Positions 34,639 through 46,912 of a DNA stretch of 64,000 nucleotides are shown here, in pieces. The notes beneath the pieces are model-generated. The model searched no databases and was not told the DNA's origin. It was given only the letters and a program-made list of their open reading frames with translations. The DNA is from Acorus gramineus (lineage: Eukaryota; Streptophyta; Magnoliopsida; Acorales; Acoraceae): the NCBI GenBank assembly GCA_030737835.1, contig CM060850.1:7383909-7447908 (forward strand), in the 5' to 3' direction. Made by a program: the position numbers and the translations under genes. Position 1 is the first letter of the stretch, and each line of letters opens with the position of its first letter.

Positions 34639-37519
34639 TTATCCAAGCCTTTCAGTTTGGCATCTTCCATCTATTTGGACGGCATGCTTGACGACGGGGA
34701 TGTGGCTGATCTTTTGGCGATCGACTGCTTGTTCCCCTCGCATCCTCTCCAATAGCTCCTCTGCCATCTCTTGTAAGTAGAGCTCTTGGAGGGTGGTGAG
34801 ACGTTCGATGCCTTGCGGCACCGTCTTCAGCTCCTTGCACATGATCAGTTTAAACTCTTTGAGGCTCTGCATCGCCCCTTCCTCGATCGTTATCTGTTTG
34901 AGATGGCTCAGTTCGTCCAACCATAGTTCTTTGAGGGATGGGAAACCATCCGCTTGGAAGCACAACTCTTCGCCGTCATATGCGTTCCTGAGCGTAATCA
35001 CCACCAGGTTGGGCAATGATTTGAGGGAAAGGAGTGGGTCTTCCTTCAGTCCAGATAATTTTAACCGCAAAATTTTGAGATTAATGAGGGATTTGAACCA
35101 GCGAGGCAACATCCCCTGCAAACGCCCTCCCAAATAGAGTCTTTGAAGAAGGGGCGGTGGTGGATCTAGTGTTTCCAATACTAGTGGTGCTTTACCTGTA
35201 TCCGTTGCTTGAATTTGTAAGTGGTGAAGGAATTTCATCTTTTTAATTGAAGCACACAACTTTGTTCCTTCAGACTCCCTCACATCCACAATTGCAAATG
35301 ATCTGAGCTGTGTAAGGTCCCCGACCTGTCGCACAACCTCATTGCTTGATGAAATGCCTTGTAGAGTCTGCAATTCCTTTGAAACCCATACATGTTTCGC
35401 TTTTGTTTTCACAATCCACATACCATCTTGAAAACTATTTTGAAGAAACACGTGTCGTAGATTCGGTAGCTTGGTAACCCCATTTGGTATCTTCTCCACA
35501 TTACTGTAGGCAAGGTCCAACGTTTGTAAGTTCTGAAGCCTCTTTAAACGTTTAGGAAGCATCTTCACTTTTGTCTTCCTTAAACCCAGAAACCTCAAAT
35601 TAAACAAATCACCCACGGCATCAGGTATACTATCAACTGGTGCATCTTGTAAATCCAACACCCTCAACAATTTGAATCCCAATGATGTTTTTATATTAAA
35701 AACATTGGTCGCAAACACCAATAAAGAACGAAGACGAGACATTTTACCCAATTCTTCTTGAATGGTATCGTTTACTTCGGCAACTGAAATACGGCGAACA
35801 CCAGTTGTTGGTTGTTCTTCAAGTGTCATGCAAAATTTTTGTTTCTTTGATATTGATATTGCTACCTCTCTTACTATATCATGCATTTTACACAGTTTCA
35901 GTCTTCCCCATTCATTTCTTTTGTCCTCGAAAAGCATATTTCTGAGAATGAGTTGATTAAGATATTGCTCTGCAATTTCCTCCATTGTCATCCCGTCTCT
36001 TTCTTCTATGAACCCTTCTGCTACCCATAACCTAATAATCCTCTTTCTCTTGATGCGATAATCCTCGGGAAAAGCACTACAATATAAGAAACAATTCTTC
36101 AGGTAGTGTGGCAGATCGTGAAAGCTAAGCATCAATATATTTGACATTTTTTCTAACTGTGGACTGTTAGTGAGCATCCAATTGAGGCTTTTCAAAGTAT
36201 CATTCCACTCCATAGCTGAATGTTTTGTACGTAGGAGACCACCTAGTGTCACAATCGCAAGAGGCAATCCGTCACACTTGTTAATAATTTCTTTTGCCAG
36301 ACACTCCAACTCCGTAGGACAAATACCACCTCGATCACCTCTGAATGCTATACTACAAAAGAGTTTCCTTGCCTCATCATCTTGTAGAGGTTTTAGATTG
36401 AAAACACGATCTGAAGAAGATGCCAGTGAAGTGGCTATTTCACTATTTCTAGTTGTAAACATGATTCTTCTTTTACTTGTATTAAACACATCCTTAATTT
36501 CAGACCACAAACTCACATCCCATACATCATCAAGGACAATAAGGTACCTTTGATCTACCAAACACCCATGAAGATTCTCAGCTAGCTCCTTTGTGTTCAT
36601 CCCATCAGTGCCTTGTGGTATCATCTCCTTCTTCTCATGAAAGAGCTCTTTTATTATACTTCTTAATATATCGTTCTTGTTGTATGATTTGGAGACTGTG
36701 ACCCATGCACGCCATTGGAAGTGTTGAACAATTTGTTCGCTCTTGTAAACTTTCGCCACGAGCGTTGTCTTGCCCACCCCACCCATTCCACAAACAGATA
36801 TTTCCATGTGTTTTGCCCTATCATCTTTCAGCCAGTTGATCAATTGTTCTCTGTTTCTCTTCAGCCCAACAATATCATCATCTTCTTTATGGAATGGAGA
36901 AATATCTATTGATCTTTCTATCACATCTTTGGAGCTTGACCCTTCCTCAAGTCCCTTGATGTCATATCGAATTCTTCTCTCCGATATTCCTTTTATTCTG
37001 ATTTTGATATTTTGCAGTTGCATGGCAATACCTATTAGACAAATTAATGTGATTAAACAATAAGCTGAACTTGTTATATATAGATTCTCATCAGAAGTAT
37101 AGTACTTAATATAAGGGACAGTCAATACCATGCCTAGCCTTGAAGTTCCTTGATACTTGTAGAGGTTTTGCGACAGATTTCCAGAAACCAAAACTCTTCT
37201 GCTCACCCACAGAATAAGTGAAATCATCAATTATATCTTCGATATAGTACGCTATTTCCCTCACTTGCGCCACCCAAACTGCGGTCCGTTCATCACCAGC
37301 CATTGTTATATCAGCATGTCTGATGAAGGCTTGTATCATCTCCATCTCACTCTTTATCTCTTCCATATCGCTACGCAATGCTAACAAGAGTGATGCTTCC
37401 TCTTTAGAGAACAACAAGAGTGATTTGCTAAATTCCGTCACCAATGCTGAACCAAGCTTGAGGATCACCAAACCCACAATCGCCTCTGCCATGTTTCTCT
37501 GTGGAAACTGATCTGCCAT
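34639..37519 (-). CDS. NLR2: RPM1-like CC-NB-ARC-LRR immune receptor
   Basis: A paralogue of NLR1 with the same architecture: exons 37519-37129 and 37031-34639 with a 97-bp GT-AG intron, and a 927-residue product. P-loop (212-220), kinase-2 (294-302), GLPL (385-388) and MHD (513-515) are all intact. By my count it differs from NLR1 at about 50 residues plus a three-residue insertion (GKA near residue 743, also KA in NLR3). About 14 differences fall before the MHD motif and about 36 after it, mainly in LRR strands and the C-terminal tail. In this copy the intron reads through without a stop, giving an artefactual 863-codon frame; the conserved splice sites and the coiled-coil exon make the two-exon model better. 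It looks functional; recognised effector unknown. Confidence 0.95.
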
Positions 37520-37977
37520 TGTAAGATTTTAAGTGGCTGGGTTACTTGACTATATGTCATTCCATATACTTGGAAAATCTTGCATTTTGATATAACCTTA
37601 AAATATGATAACTCTACGGATAAAAACATAGTGAGTATTGGGTGATTATGCTTTTACATGAAGTCTAAAAGTTACAAACGTGTTTTTGAACGTCGTCCAA
37701 AATATATTTTGAATGAGTAATTCGAAAGTTAGATTCAGCTCTGCTATGAATGTCATTGATTTTCCATATACTTGGAAAATCTTGCGTTTTGATATAACCT
37801 TAAAATATGATAACTCTACGGATAAAAACATTGTGAGTATTTAAAAACATGGATTGGGTTATTATGCTTTTACATAAAGCCTAAAAGTTATAAATGTGTT
37901 TTTGAACGTCGTCCAAAATATATTTTGAATGAGTAATTCGAAAGTGAGGTTCAGCTTTGCTTTGAATGTCATTGATT
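37520..37977 (-). promoter_or_regulatory. NLR2 upstream region with ~200-bp tandem duplication
   Basis: The same two-unit arrangement as upstream of NLR1: 37560-37761 and 37762-37977. The TTGACT word is conserved at 37546-37551. Units in the same position in the two genes are more alike than the two units within one gene, so the internal duplication predates the gene duplication. Confidence 0.5.
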
Positions 37978-39585
37978 TCTAATCAATTTTTTAAAAAGCA
38001 AAAAAAAAAAGTATGACAATCAAGTCTTAAAATAAAAAAAAATGTTTTATTAGAGTTAAATGGTGTTCTCAAACACACCCTAAGTAATCTATTGAAAGTT
38101 TACAAAGTCCACATATTTCTTAATTTCAAATTCATCGCTGAATGAAAATGTTTGGTATTAAAATTTAAAAGATAAAAGTGGGGTGATTGATGCACCTAAT
38201 TAGTTTTCTTTTACTATATATGAATAAGGTATATACTTTATATATACATGTAAATTTTTTTACAAGGTATGTATTTTCATCGTCTAACGGTACATATGCT
38301 TCATTGGATTCCTAAAGATGTATATGTGACCGACTGGGAGACTATGTGTTGTTGTGTGGTGGTCGGTGGATTATCAACAAAATTTTAATTAGTTATTAGT
38401 CATGACATGTATTGGATAATTTTGGATTGTTGATTAAATTATTTAATATATTTATATTTATTAGAGTATTATATTATTATTATTTTTTTAAAGTTTTTTT
38501 CTTAATTTGTGGATAAACATTTGGTTATGAAATAGTATATAAAATAAGGAAGAATTAAATAAATTTTCTTTGACATTGATTTATATGCTTATATCTGTTT
38601 AATTAAATTTTCATTTTGGGGAAAAGAGGATGTGAGATAAGGCGTTTTTGTTTATTGAATTTAGGGACAGGTGTTATAAGGGTAAAAGGGACATTTTCAC
38701 AGTGAATGGTTAGATGGATACCCGTGGTTAAGTCAAATAGATTAACAATCACAAATAGAATGGCATACATGCAGAACTATCAAAATTTTTAGGGGTATAT
38801 ATGCAATTACCTTTTTAAGTGGGGTATAATGTCAAATAGATGTTTTTTAGGGGTATACATGGAAATTTTCCTAGGGGTACAAGGGACTTTTCATAGGGAA
38901 TTTTTAGATAAATAATTCGTGGTTAGGTAAAAAAAAAATAACTGTGATAGACGGAAGGCATACATGCACAAATTTTGTAGGGGTATACACGCCTAATTAC
39001 CTTTTTAAGCGGGGTATAACACAAAATAGATGATTTTTCAGAGGTATAAATGCAAAATTTTCTAAATAAAATGGTATAAATCATAATCAAATGGACTTTA
39101 AAGTCAATCCTTAATTTAAGGATAACAACACTATATTCTAAACAACAGAGATATTTCACCAAATGGTATTAAATTACAAATAAAATAAATTATATCAATC
39201 TGATACTGTTGTTAAAAGTTGAATCAGACAAAAATATAATAGTTTTAGAAAAACTATAATAAATCCAGCTCAAATATAAAAAGTAACTAAAATAAATTTA
39301 TATGATTTCCCAAAATATGGCAATTAGTACTTCCCCTTCCAAAAAGGGGACATGTTTATTACAAGATTATTTGGACGCGGTCGCTGTTAAGCTGATACAC
39401 ACAGTTGTTGTTGCAGTATTATTTGGTATATCATTTTCTGAAGAAAAAAATTCATCTCATTCAAACATATATTTTATTTATTTGTAAAGGTATGTATTTT
39501 AATGAACAATTATATACCTTTAAAAAATAAAAAAGAATTACAAAAGTGGGTTGTCCATAACATTTCTATTTTATTTTTTTGAGTG
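37978..39585. other. NLR2 upstream flank, no gene seen
   Basis: Collinear with 17745-21190 but without the MITE and the 1.3-kb insertion found there. It contains the diverged tandem repeat with GGGGTATA words at about 38706-39060 and the MITE empty site, a single TAA at 39139-39141. The short open frame at 39302-39487 is conserved only as DNA. Confidence 0.6.
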
Positions 39586-39589
39586 GGGG

Positions 39590-40153
39590 CGGGTATATGT
39601 ACAACTTGGACGGGTTGGATCGGATTAAAACTCAACTCGAACTGGATTTGAAATTAAAAGAAACCAACTCAAACCCGAGAAGCCCAACCTAAAGCCAACA
39701 TGTCGGGTTTGGTTTAGTTTTGGGTTGAGTTCGGGTTTGATTTGAGTTGAGTTGAGCTTAGTTCAAGTTTAATTTCTAAAATATGTTATTTTAGACAATT
39801 AAAACTTTATAAAAGTCAGTGCTCCAAAAAAGAAAGAGATGCATTTAAAGAATATTTTATTTTAAAATATAGAGATGAAACCATAAAAGTGATGGATTAT
39901 AGGTGAAAATAAATTGAACAATTCAAATTTTATCTTATAATAATTAAAAAAAATTAAAATAAGACTCAGAGTATTTGAATTAATCACTCTTGACTTCGAT
40001 TCGAGTTTCTGAACCATCAACTCAAATCCAACCTGAATTAGATTCAAGTTGTTGGTGTTCGGATTCGAACTAAAATCGATCATTAAAACCCTAACTCCAA
40101 CCCGCCCAAATGTCGGGTTGGGTGGGATTCATTCCATCTAAGTTGCACCCTAC
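39590..40153. mobile_element. Probable TIR element, NLR2 copy
   Basis: The same element as at 21252-21856, with ends GTACAACTTGGACGGG and the inverted CTAAGTTGCACCC. It is non-coding and older than the NLR1/NLR2 duplication. Confidence 0.5.
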
Positions 40154-41355
40154 TTATTAGTACAACTATCATTTAGGTTATCACTGACCAACAAACAAAC
40201 ACTGGGAATCGAATCCACAAACCAGCTCATAAGAGTTTTTTTTTCCCACTTTTTCAGCTTTTATTGATATGTTCATTTAAAGTTATGTGAGAGTTTGCAA
40301 TTAAATGATCATTCGATTAATCACAGGTGAAAATGTTTTTATTAGTATTTTTTTTTTTTTTGTCAAATCTTCCCTTATCCAAACATAGGTCGAGAAGGTA
40401 CTTGTGAGATTGATTCAATATTGACTTGATTAGTCGTAGACATTGACCGAAAGAAGCATAAGTACCAGAAATTTGAATGATCTTGTTGATAATTGTCTTC
40501 GCTACTACACTCTAATCAACCAACATGATTACATAAAATATAATTCATCCAAGAGACGTAAAGTCAATTATTTTAATGAAATGCGAACAACCAGGAGCCT
40601 TAAATTATGGGCTTCAAATATATAAAAATAGATGAAGTGAACATCACCTGAAGTTATTTTCGCCCCAATCTTAAAACATTGCACCCTTATAAATTTAACA
40701 CAATTATATAAAACCTAATAGAATCAATTTCATCCCAGACATGAAAAATCATTTATTTTAAAAGAAATAAAACTAATCGGAGCCTTAAAATTGTGCACTT
40801 CAAACATAGAAAATGAATGAAATATAACATGAGTACCTGAAATATATCTGACTAATCTTTTTCACAATTGCCCTTACCGCTTCCTGAAAAAATTTGACTC
40901 TGATCAATCAACATGATTATATAAGATCTAATAAAATCAAAGTCATCAAAGGTACAAAAACTTATTTATTTCTATAGGAATTCGGGAAATGAGAGCCTTA
41001 TAATTGTGTGTTTCAACTTTCAAACGTATAGAAATGAATAAAGTAGAACCTAAGTAATTATTTTTTTTTTTTTTGAAAAACATAGATATTGCTATAATAA
41101 TTTTATTTTTGATTTCGAAGTACAATTCTAAATGGGGTGAAATGAAAGAGAAAATAGGAAAAGATCGAAAATAAGAAAAACAATATTTGACGGCGGTGTC
41201 TTGGTTAGAAGAGGCATCTAACCAGGACAACAAAAACCTAATTGAATTGTAAGTACTTGAAATGTAATTGATCTTATTCACAATTGTTTTTGTCCCTGCA
41301 TATTTTGCACTTTGATCAATAAACAGAACTTAATTTTTAAACATAACTTTGTTTA

Positions 41356-41360
<5 letters not shown>
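40154..41360. other. End of NLR2 flank and start of unique spacer
   Basis: Up to about 41050 this matches 21857-23423, with the Mutator-like MITE absent (single TTCGATTAA near 40314). Beyond 41050 the sequence is unique to this interval. A T-run lies at 41060-41074. No gene is seen. Confidence 0.55.
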
Positions 41361-41416
<56 letters not shown>

Positions 41417-41585
41417 GATAATGTGTGGTCGGTGCGAATAGCATATGGACCGTCCGTGGGCACAAATATCGCGATCGAACGTTCCACGTTCGGTGAAAAT
41501 AGGACCGTCCGATGATGAGATTTGCGCCCACAGACTGTCCATACGAGATCCTGCACGGTGTTCCCTCTTCCGCACCTAATCACTA

Positions 41586-41618
<33 letters not shown>

Positions 41619-41630
41619 GACACACACACA
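41361..41630. repeat. CT/TA microsatellite and fold-back element 1
   Basis: A (CT)n tract (about 41361-41402) and a (TA)n tract precede a long imperfect inverted repeat, about 41425-41556. Its left arm begins GTGCGAATAGCATATGGAC and its right arm is the complement of a GTGCAGGATCTCGTATGGAC-like sequence; the arms share TGGGCRCAAAT and CGTCC words. A second CT/TA tract and a CA tract follow at 41584-41632. The open frames here are microsatellite translations. Confidence 0.75.
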
Positions 41631-41639
41631 CATATTGAA

Positions 41640-41900
41640 ATGATAATATGCGGCCCGTGCAGATCGTGTATGGACCATTTGATTGCGTTAATCTCAAGAT
41701 CAGACTATCCTTATTTTGAAAAACTCTTACTGGTAAGAATTTAATGAACTCTTATAGGTAAAGCTTCAGTGAAAATAGGATTGTCCCATCATGAGATTTG
41801 CGTGGTCAGACGGCCCATACAGGATGTTGCACGATGCTCCCCTTTCTGCACAGTGCACCCCAATCCACAGCTAATCACTACTCTACACACACACACAGGG
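41640..41900. repeat. Fold-back element 2 with CA repeat
   Basis: A second, diverged version of the preceding hairpin. The left arm is near 41658 (GTGCAGATCGTGTATGGACC) and the right arm ends near 41833 (complement GTGCAACATCCTGTATGGGCC). The centre contains two CTCTTA(C/T)(T/A)GGTAA phrases. It ends with CTAATCACTACTCT and a (CA)n tract, as element 1 ends with CTAATCACTACTCT and (CT)n, so the two form a tandem pair. Confidence 0.65.
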
Positions 41901-42465
41901 GTCTTTTTAGGTGGGCGTCCACAAAATTCAGTCTTTGCGTACACTTGGTCTTCTTAGGGGTTTTCTTATGCGGGAGATCCTTTGTCACCATATTTCTTTT
42001 TTGGGATTTTTATTTTTATGCTCATGTAAACTATGTTATTTAATGATCAATCCATCCATTCTTCATATTTCTTTTTTAAGTTACCAACTTCAAATGCATA
42101 TTTTATTATTAGAAGAATAATTATATAAGCAAATTTGATGATTTTTTCATTATTCAATTTTGATTTAAATGATATTTTCTTATTTGAAAATTGTGAAATA
42201 TCAAATTACATTTTTTGAGTGTGTTTAGAATGTTAAATTAAAAATTTAGATGATATTAAAAAATTTCTATGCAATCAAGGAATCATTGAAAAATTTATTT
42301 TGTATGGCTCTAAACTCATTAAGATGTTTGGCAGAGGGATAAATAACAAAATAGCTATTAAAGTTAGGGACTTAAAAAGAAATATGAAAATGAAGAATCA
42401 ATCACTAAATTACTTTTAGTTTACATGGACTTGAAAATAAAAATCCACTGTTTTTTTGGGTGACA
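41901..42465. other. AT-rich spacer, no gene seen
   Basis: No inverted repeat, coding region or RNA gene is recognisable. The open frames at 41769-42120 overlap each other and have no family signature. Confidence 0.4.
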
Positions 42466-42974
42466 GGTATTATCCTCTATGTTGAGACACCAAAACCTAC
42501 ATGGAAATCTTATTGGATACCAGCCATGCACTTGTTTAAATGGTCAAACTCAACCATCAGCAGTAACTGACATTTTATATGCTGATGATCTATTGGTGGT
42601 CACTTCAGCCACACTGGTGCAATGTCATATGATTAGAGACACTCTCCAATTGGTCTAACAGTTCACTGCATTTCTCTCCATCACGAAAAACAAACAGTTC
42701 ACTGAATTTCTCTCCATCCATTCAATAGAGGTTCCAGAGGTGGATGTGCAGAGCAATGAGCATACAAGCAGACAAGCAGCCCAAGACAGATGGCGATACC
42801 TCGGGGTACAGGTTTTTGGTAAATATCTGAATAGAAATACACAGAGAGAGCTATAACAGAAGATGTCCAACAAATTCCAACACTGGAAAGCCTCATCTTT
42901 GACACTAGCAAGTAGCAAGGAGGGTGGTACTAATCAAGTCTGTTTTGCAGCCCTACGTGCATGCAGCGGTTTTG

Positions 42975-44398
42975 TGATGCAGACATCATAGCCACACATT
43001 ATATGAACGGACGAGATTAGATGGACCAGAAAAGAAGAAGACGTCTTGATCGATTGGGAGCACCGTGACTTCAAATAGCTATAACTTTCAAAACATAGAT
43101 CAGAATCGCTATTATAACGTGGAGAGACACGAGGCTCTCGAATAGTGCAATCAAGGTCACACTAACCCAAGACTCACAACCGAAAATAGAAGAAGAATGA
43201 ACAACTCAAAGATGAGGGAAAATTGACAACTTGATATTCACTACAAGAGACAAGCTTACATTCAAAATTGGACTACTAGAGACAAGCTTGCACAAGTGTA
43301 TATTTTAGGTGGAGTTGAGATTTTGTAGAGTGAGTTAGATTGAGTTGAGTTGAAATGTTGGAGAGGGTCTCCTTTTATAGGCAAAGTAGTATGGGAAATG
43401 GATTGTGGGTAGTTGGATTCATAACACTTAGTGTAGAGTACCAAAACATGGGTAAATGGAGGTTTATGGGAAAATGGTAGTCAAAGTGGTTTACCAAGGC
43501 ATAGGTAATAGGGGTGTATGGTTTTCCATACATGGGTAAATGGTGGGTGATATGGCAAGTCAAAAACTTGGGAAGTGATGAATTTAATAGGGTGGTTGGT
43601 AGTGGAAAATGTAGGAGATAGGTGATGGTGAATACTTGTGCAAGTAAGTTATTGGTGCTCTACAAAATACAAAGTTACCTCACTCCATCCCTCAATATAA
43701 AAAAGCTAATATAAATAGATAGATAAATAACAAAGTTCACTCTAAAATTTTACAATATGTCCATGCATTCGTATCGACGAGCCCTATAGGAGTAGTGATT
43801 ATATCACTACGTCAGATTTTAGAGTGATCTGAGATTGTATTGGGGGTCAAATCGATGGATGAAAGTTGTTTTTACTATTTTTGATCGACGAGCCATATAA
43901 GAGTAGTGATTATGCCACTACGCCAGATTTCAGAGCGATCTGAGATCGTATTGGGAGTCAAATCGATGGATGAAAGTTATTTTTACTATTTTTGACAGTT
44001 TTGAGTTTGTTAGGAGTTTGTTTCATTATTTTAGGATCTATATTTAGATTTGAATTTCAAATCTTCATTTGAATTCGAATTTGTATTTGTTATTTTACAG
44101 ATTTAGATAATCTGTTAGGATTATAGTTTACAGATTTAGATAATCTAAAGAAATCCTAATTTGTTAAGGATTCTCTACTCTATAAATAGACCCTATAACC
44201 AATTTAGACCCGTTTTGTTATTCGTGGTGAATATCAATTACGTAGAAGTCCATCATCTGCTATTTCTTCAAGAAATCAATAGGTTGTTGAAGCCCAATGC
44301 CTTGACTTTCTTTCTGAAGAATCAACAGTGTCGTTGGAGCCTGCAGATTTTGCATATTTAATCGAATCCTCATAAGAGCGTTTTTATACGCTGCATCA
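42975..44398 (+). mobile_element. Solo LTR, 1424 bp, inside the LINE
   Basis: It starts TGATGCAG and ends CTGCATCA, the TG...CA inverted ends of an LTR. It is flanked by TTTTG (42970-42974) and CTTTG (44399-44403), a 5-bp target-site duplication with one mismatch. Removing the element and one flank leaves the LINE reading frame continuous. A TATA box (TATAAATAGA, 44181-44190) lies about 210 bases from the right end, fitting a U3-R-U5 layout on the plus strand. No internal region, primer-binding site or second LTR is present, so it is a solo LTR left by recombination. The retrotransposon family is not recognised. Confidence 0.85.
43774..43995. repeat. 111-bp tandem repeat within the solo LTR
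   Basis: Two units of 111 bp (43774-43884 and 43885-43995), each starting TCGACGAGCC and ending ACTATTTTTGA, with about ten differences. Tandem blocks in U3 are common in LTR promoters and may act as enhancers; that role is inference. Confidence 0.85.
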
Positions 44399-45436
44399 CT
44401 TTGTCTACAGAGGCATCCCAGCTCGTGGACAGAGGAATTCGCTCTTTCCTGTGGAAAGGTGGATATACTGACAGAAAGATACATTCTATATGTTGGGAGA
44501 CAGTGACATCCTCAAAAAATGCAGGAGGTCTGGGTACACGCAGAACTGAAACAATGCGGAAGGCAATTCTTGGGGTGCTGGCATTCGGGTTTCTTCTCAA
44601 CCCATCACTACTTAAGTCGATACTCTCGCTGAAACATGACTGGACAGGGAATCCATGGGAAATGGAAATTGGTGTGCTGAGGGACCCCTGGTTCTCGTCG
44701 GTGCCTTTTTCACGCATTCTCACCTATATAAATATGGATGTGGCTGTTCTGGACTATAGGCTTTCAGACGTTGTAGAGGTGGGACAATGGAAAAGTGAAG
44801 TTATTAATAGTTTGTTACTAGAATTTTGGGCATAGAAGATCACACAAAAACCTCTACCAACATGCACAGATGATGGAGAAGTAAAGTGGTGTTGGGAGAG
44901 ATTGATATCGGTCAACCCAAAAGCAGCCAGATATAGTCCATCACAGGATGCTGAAACATGGAAATGGGTGTGGACTCTTCCTCTCATTCCCAAAATTAAA
45001 AATGTTTATGTGGAGGTTAATATGGAAATGCTTACATACAAAAATATTTTTTTGACTCCCATGGGGTTCATATGGACTTGATGTGTCCTTTATGTCAAGG
45101 CCTGAGACAAAAATATTCAAGGAGTGCTCTTATACCAAGCCCAATGTGTCCTCCACAGGAGGTTTGGATGCCCCAACCATGAACACAAATTTTCAATAAG
45201 CAGATGTGGTCGAGGAAACAACAGAGATGTCATACCTTGGCAGATTTTGGGGGCGGGCTGATATAGTAGGATGTGGTCAACCCTTGGGAATCAGTCATGC
45301 ACAGAAACTGGGACTACAAAAGTTACACATATGTAGCAATGCGAAGATACTGGACCTTTACAACTTCATGAAAGTCTCTGTCACATTAGAAGGATCAGCT
45401 CAAATATGGATCATATCTTTTTCCACAAACATTTAA

Positions 45437-45620
45437 ATTATAATAACCCCCACAATTAAATGATTTTATTATAATTGTATGCCATTAACCAACTCACCAG
45501 CATATATAATCATGGACATCATGAGGTAATAAAAAGTTTGGTCTATAATTACGTACCTCTAATAGACCATTTGTCACTGATGTCACTCGTAAAATATGGA
45601 ATCATACCCATCGCCAGCAT
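45437..45620. other. Short spacer, no gene seen
   Basis: AT-rich DNA between the end of the LINE homology and the TIR element; no feature is recognised. Confidence 0.4.
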
Positions 45621-46912
45621 GGGCGGAGCTATATAGGGGCGAGTGGGGGCAGCTGCCCCCACTCACTTTAAATTCATGAATGGTTTAATTCATATTGGGT
45701 GGTGGTTAATTGGTTGGTATAGTTGGTTGAGATAATTAATGTTTGACTTAATTAATGATGAGTGGTTAGTTGGTTGAGATAATGACTTTCTTTAATTCAA
45801 TTTACACACCTACAATATGCATGCATGTATATGTGAAACAATTTTCAGCACATACTGTTTTTCATTTTGACATGGTAAATAATTGTTCACACATTGTCAC
45901 ATAGGCATCCGTTAAAACTTCAATGAGATAGTGATTTGGAAAAGCAAAATAAAATGATAATTAATGTGTATTTTATTTTAGCTTTTTTCCATAATTTAGA
46001 AGGGTGCCCAATCATTTGTTTAATTTGATAATTACTATTTTAATAAAAAAATATTTTTATTATTTATTTAATTTATACATATAATGGTAGTTTTATAAGG
46101 GGATAAAATTTTGATAACAAACTATTCTTATTTCGGGGATAAAAAGTCTATTAATTATGTCATTTTTCACAATATTAAAATTATGATTAAAAAGATTTAT
46201 TAAAAAGACATTAATTTTCACATCTATAACGTTTAGATGGAACAAATATCTTTATTTTTATTTTAAAATTGGATAATTATGATCACTTTATCTTGATTTT
46301 TTTTAATAACAAGCATGATAAAATTGTCTAACCATTTATTCCCTCACTTAGACCCTTATCTCATAAGTTATTCCTTTACCAAACACAAACCAACCTATAG
46401 AATTTCATGAATTTCTCATTTAAATTAGTTTTCATCCTAATTGATTTAAATGTTAGTTATATTGACTTCAAATTTATCCTATGTAATAAAAATATTTGAT
46501 TTTAGATTATGTTTCTCCTTGATCCCTCCCCCCCTCCCCTCTCTCTCTTTCTCTCTCTAGCTCCCTCTTTCTGTACATAGTAAACAAGAAAAAAAATCAC
46601 TCTCTTTCTCATCTATTATGTAGAATACAAAATTAATATTATGATGCTTATAGATTATTATTTTAATACTTGTGAAAAGTGTAATTAACTATTTATATTG
46701 TTTACTTATTTGTATGCCCATTGTAATATTAGATTTTGATCATCTTTTGTGTTTAATTATAATTACATAAATTAATCTTAATTATGAAAAAGTGGAAATT
46801 GATTGTCAATTAAGAAAAAATAAAAAGTTGTAGTTAAATATCGCCCCCACTGATGTAAATTTCTGGCTCCCCCCCCCCCCCCCCCCACTGATGTAAATTT
46901 CTGGCTCCGCCA
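45621..46912. mobile_element. TIR element with GGCGGAGC/GCTCCGCC ends
   Basis: The left edge GGGCGGAGCTATA is inverted relative to the right edge (complement TGGCGGAGCCAGA), and AGTGGGGGC occurs on the inner side of both, giving imperfect termini of about 30 bases. A perfect 24-bp palindrome centred on CAGCTG spans 45641-45664. At the right end a 25-bp segment (CCCCACTGATG to TTCTGGCTCC) is duplicated around a run of about 18 C residues (46869-46886). The interior is AT-rich and non-coding. No convincing target-site duplication was found, so the superfamily is open. Confidence 0.6.

Larger units (their letters stand above)
42466..45436 (+). mobile_element. Second LINE fragment, split by a solo LTR
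   Basis: The left part (42466-42974) begins inside the reverse transcriptase: an LSSML segment, then the catalytic YADD box at 42578-42589, then an RYLGV-like motif near 42809 and a VVLIKSVL segment near 42920. The right part (44404-45436) continues with the LVDRGIRSFLW segment, GGLGTRR, a WTLPLIPKIK motif near 44970, a CPLC zinc knuckle near 45080 and a weak RNase H remnant. It differs in sequence from the LINE at 3045. Several stops and frameshifts make it inactive. Neither end has a clear target-site duplication or poly-A tail. Confidence 0.85.

Noticed and set aside
34639-37230. 863-codon open frame reading through the NLR2 intron, with an upstream start in the wrong frame of exon 1
   Set aside because: The intron splice sites are the same as in NLR1, where this frame is closed upstream. 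Splicing joins the coiled-coil exon to NB-ARC in frame at a conserved position, so the longer frame reflects a lost stop rather than a real N terminus.
41312-41583. Open frames over the CT/TA microsatellite
   Set aside because: They translate to dipeptide runs (SLSL, REREREs and IYIY) and have no other support.
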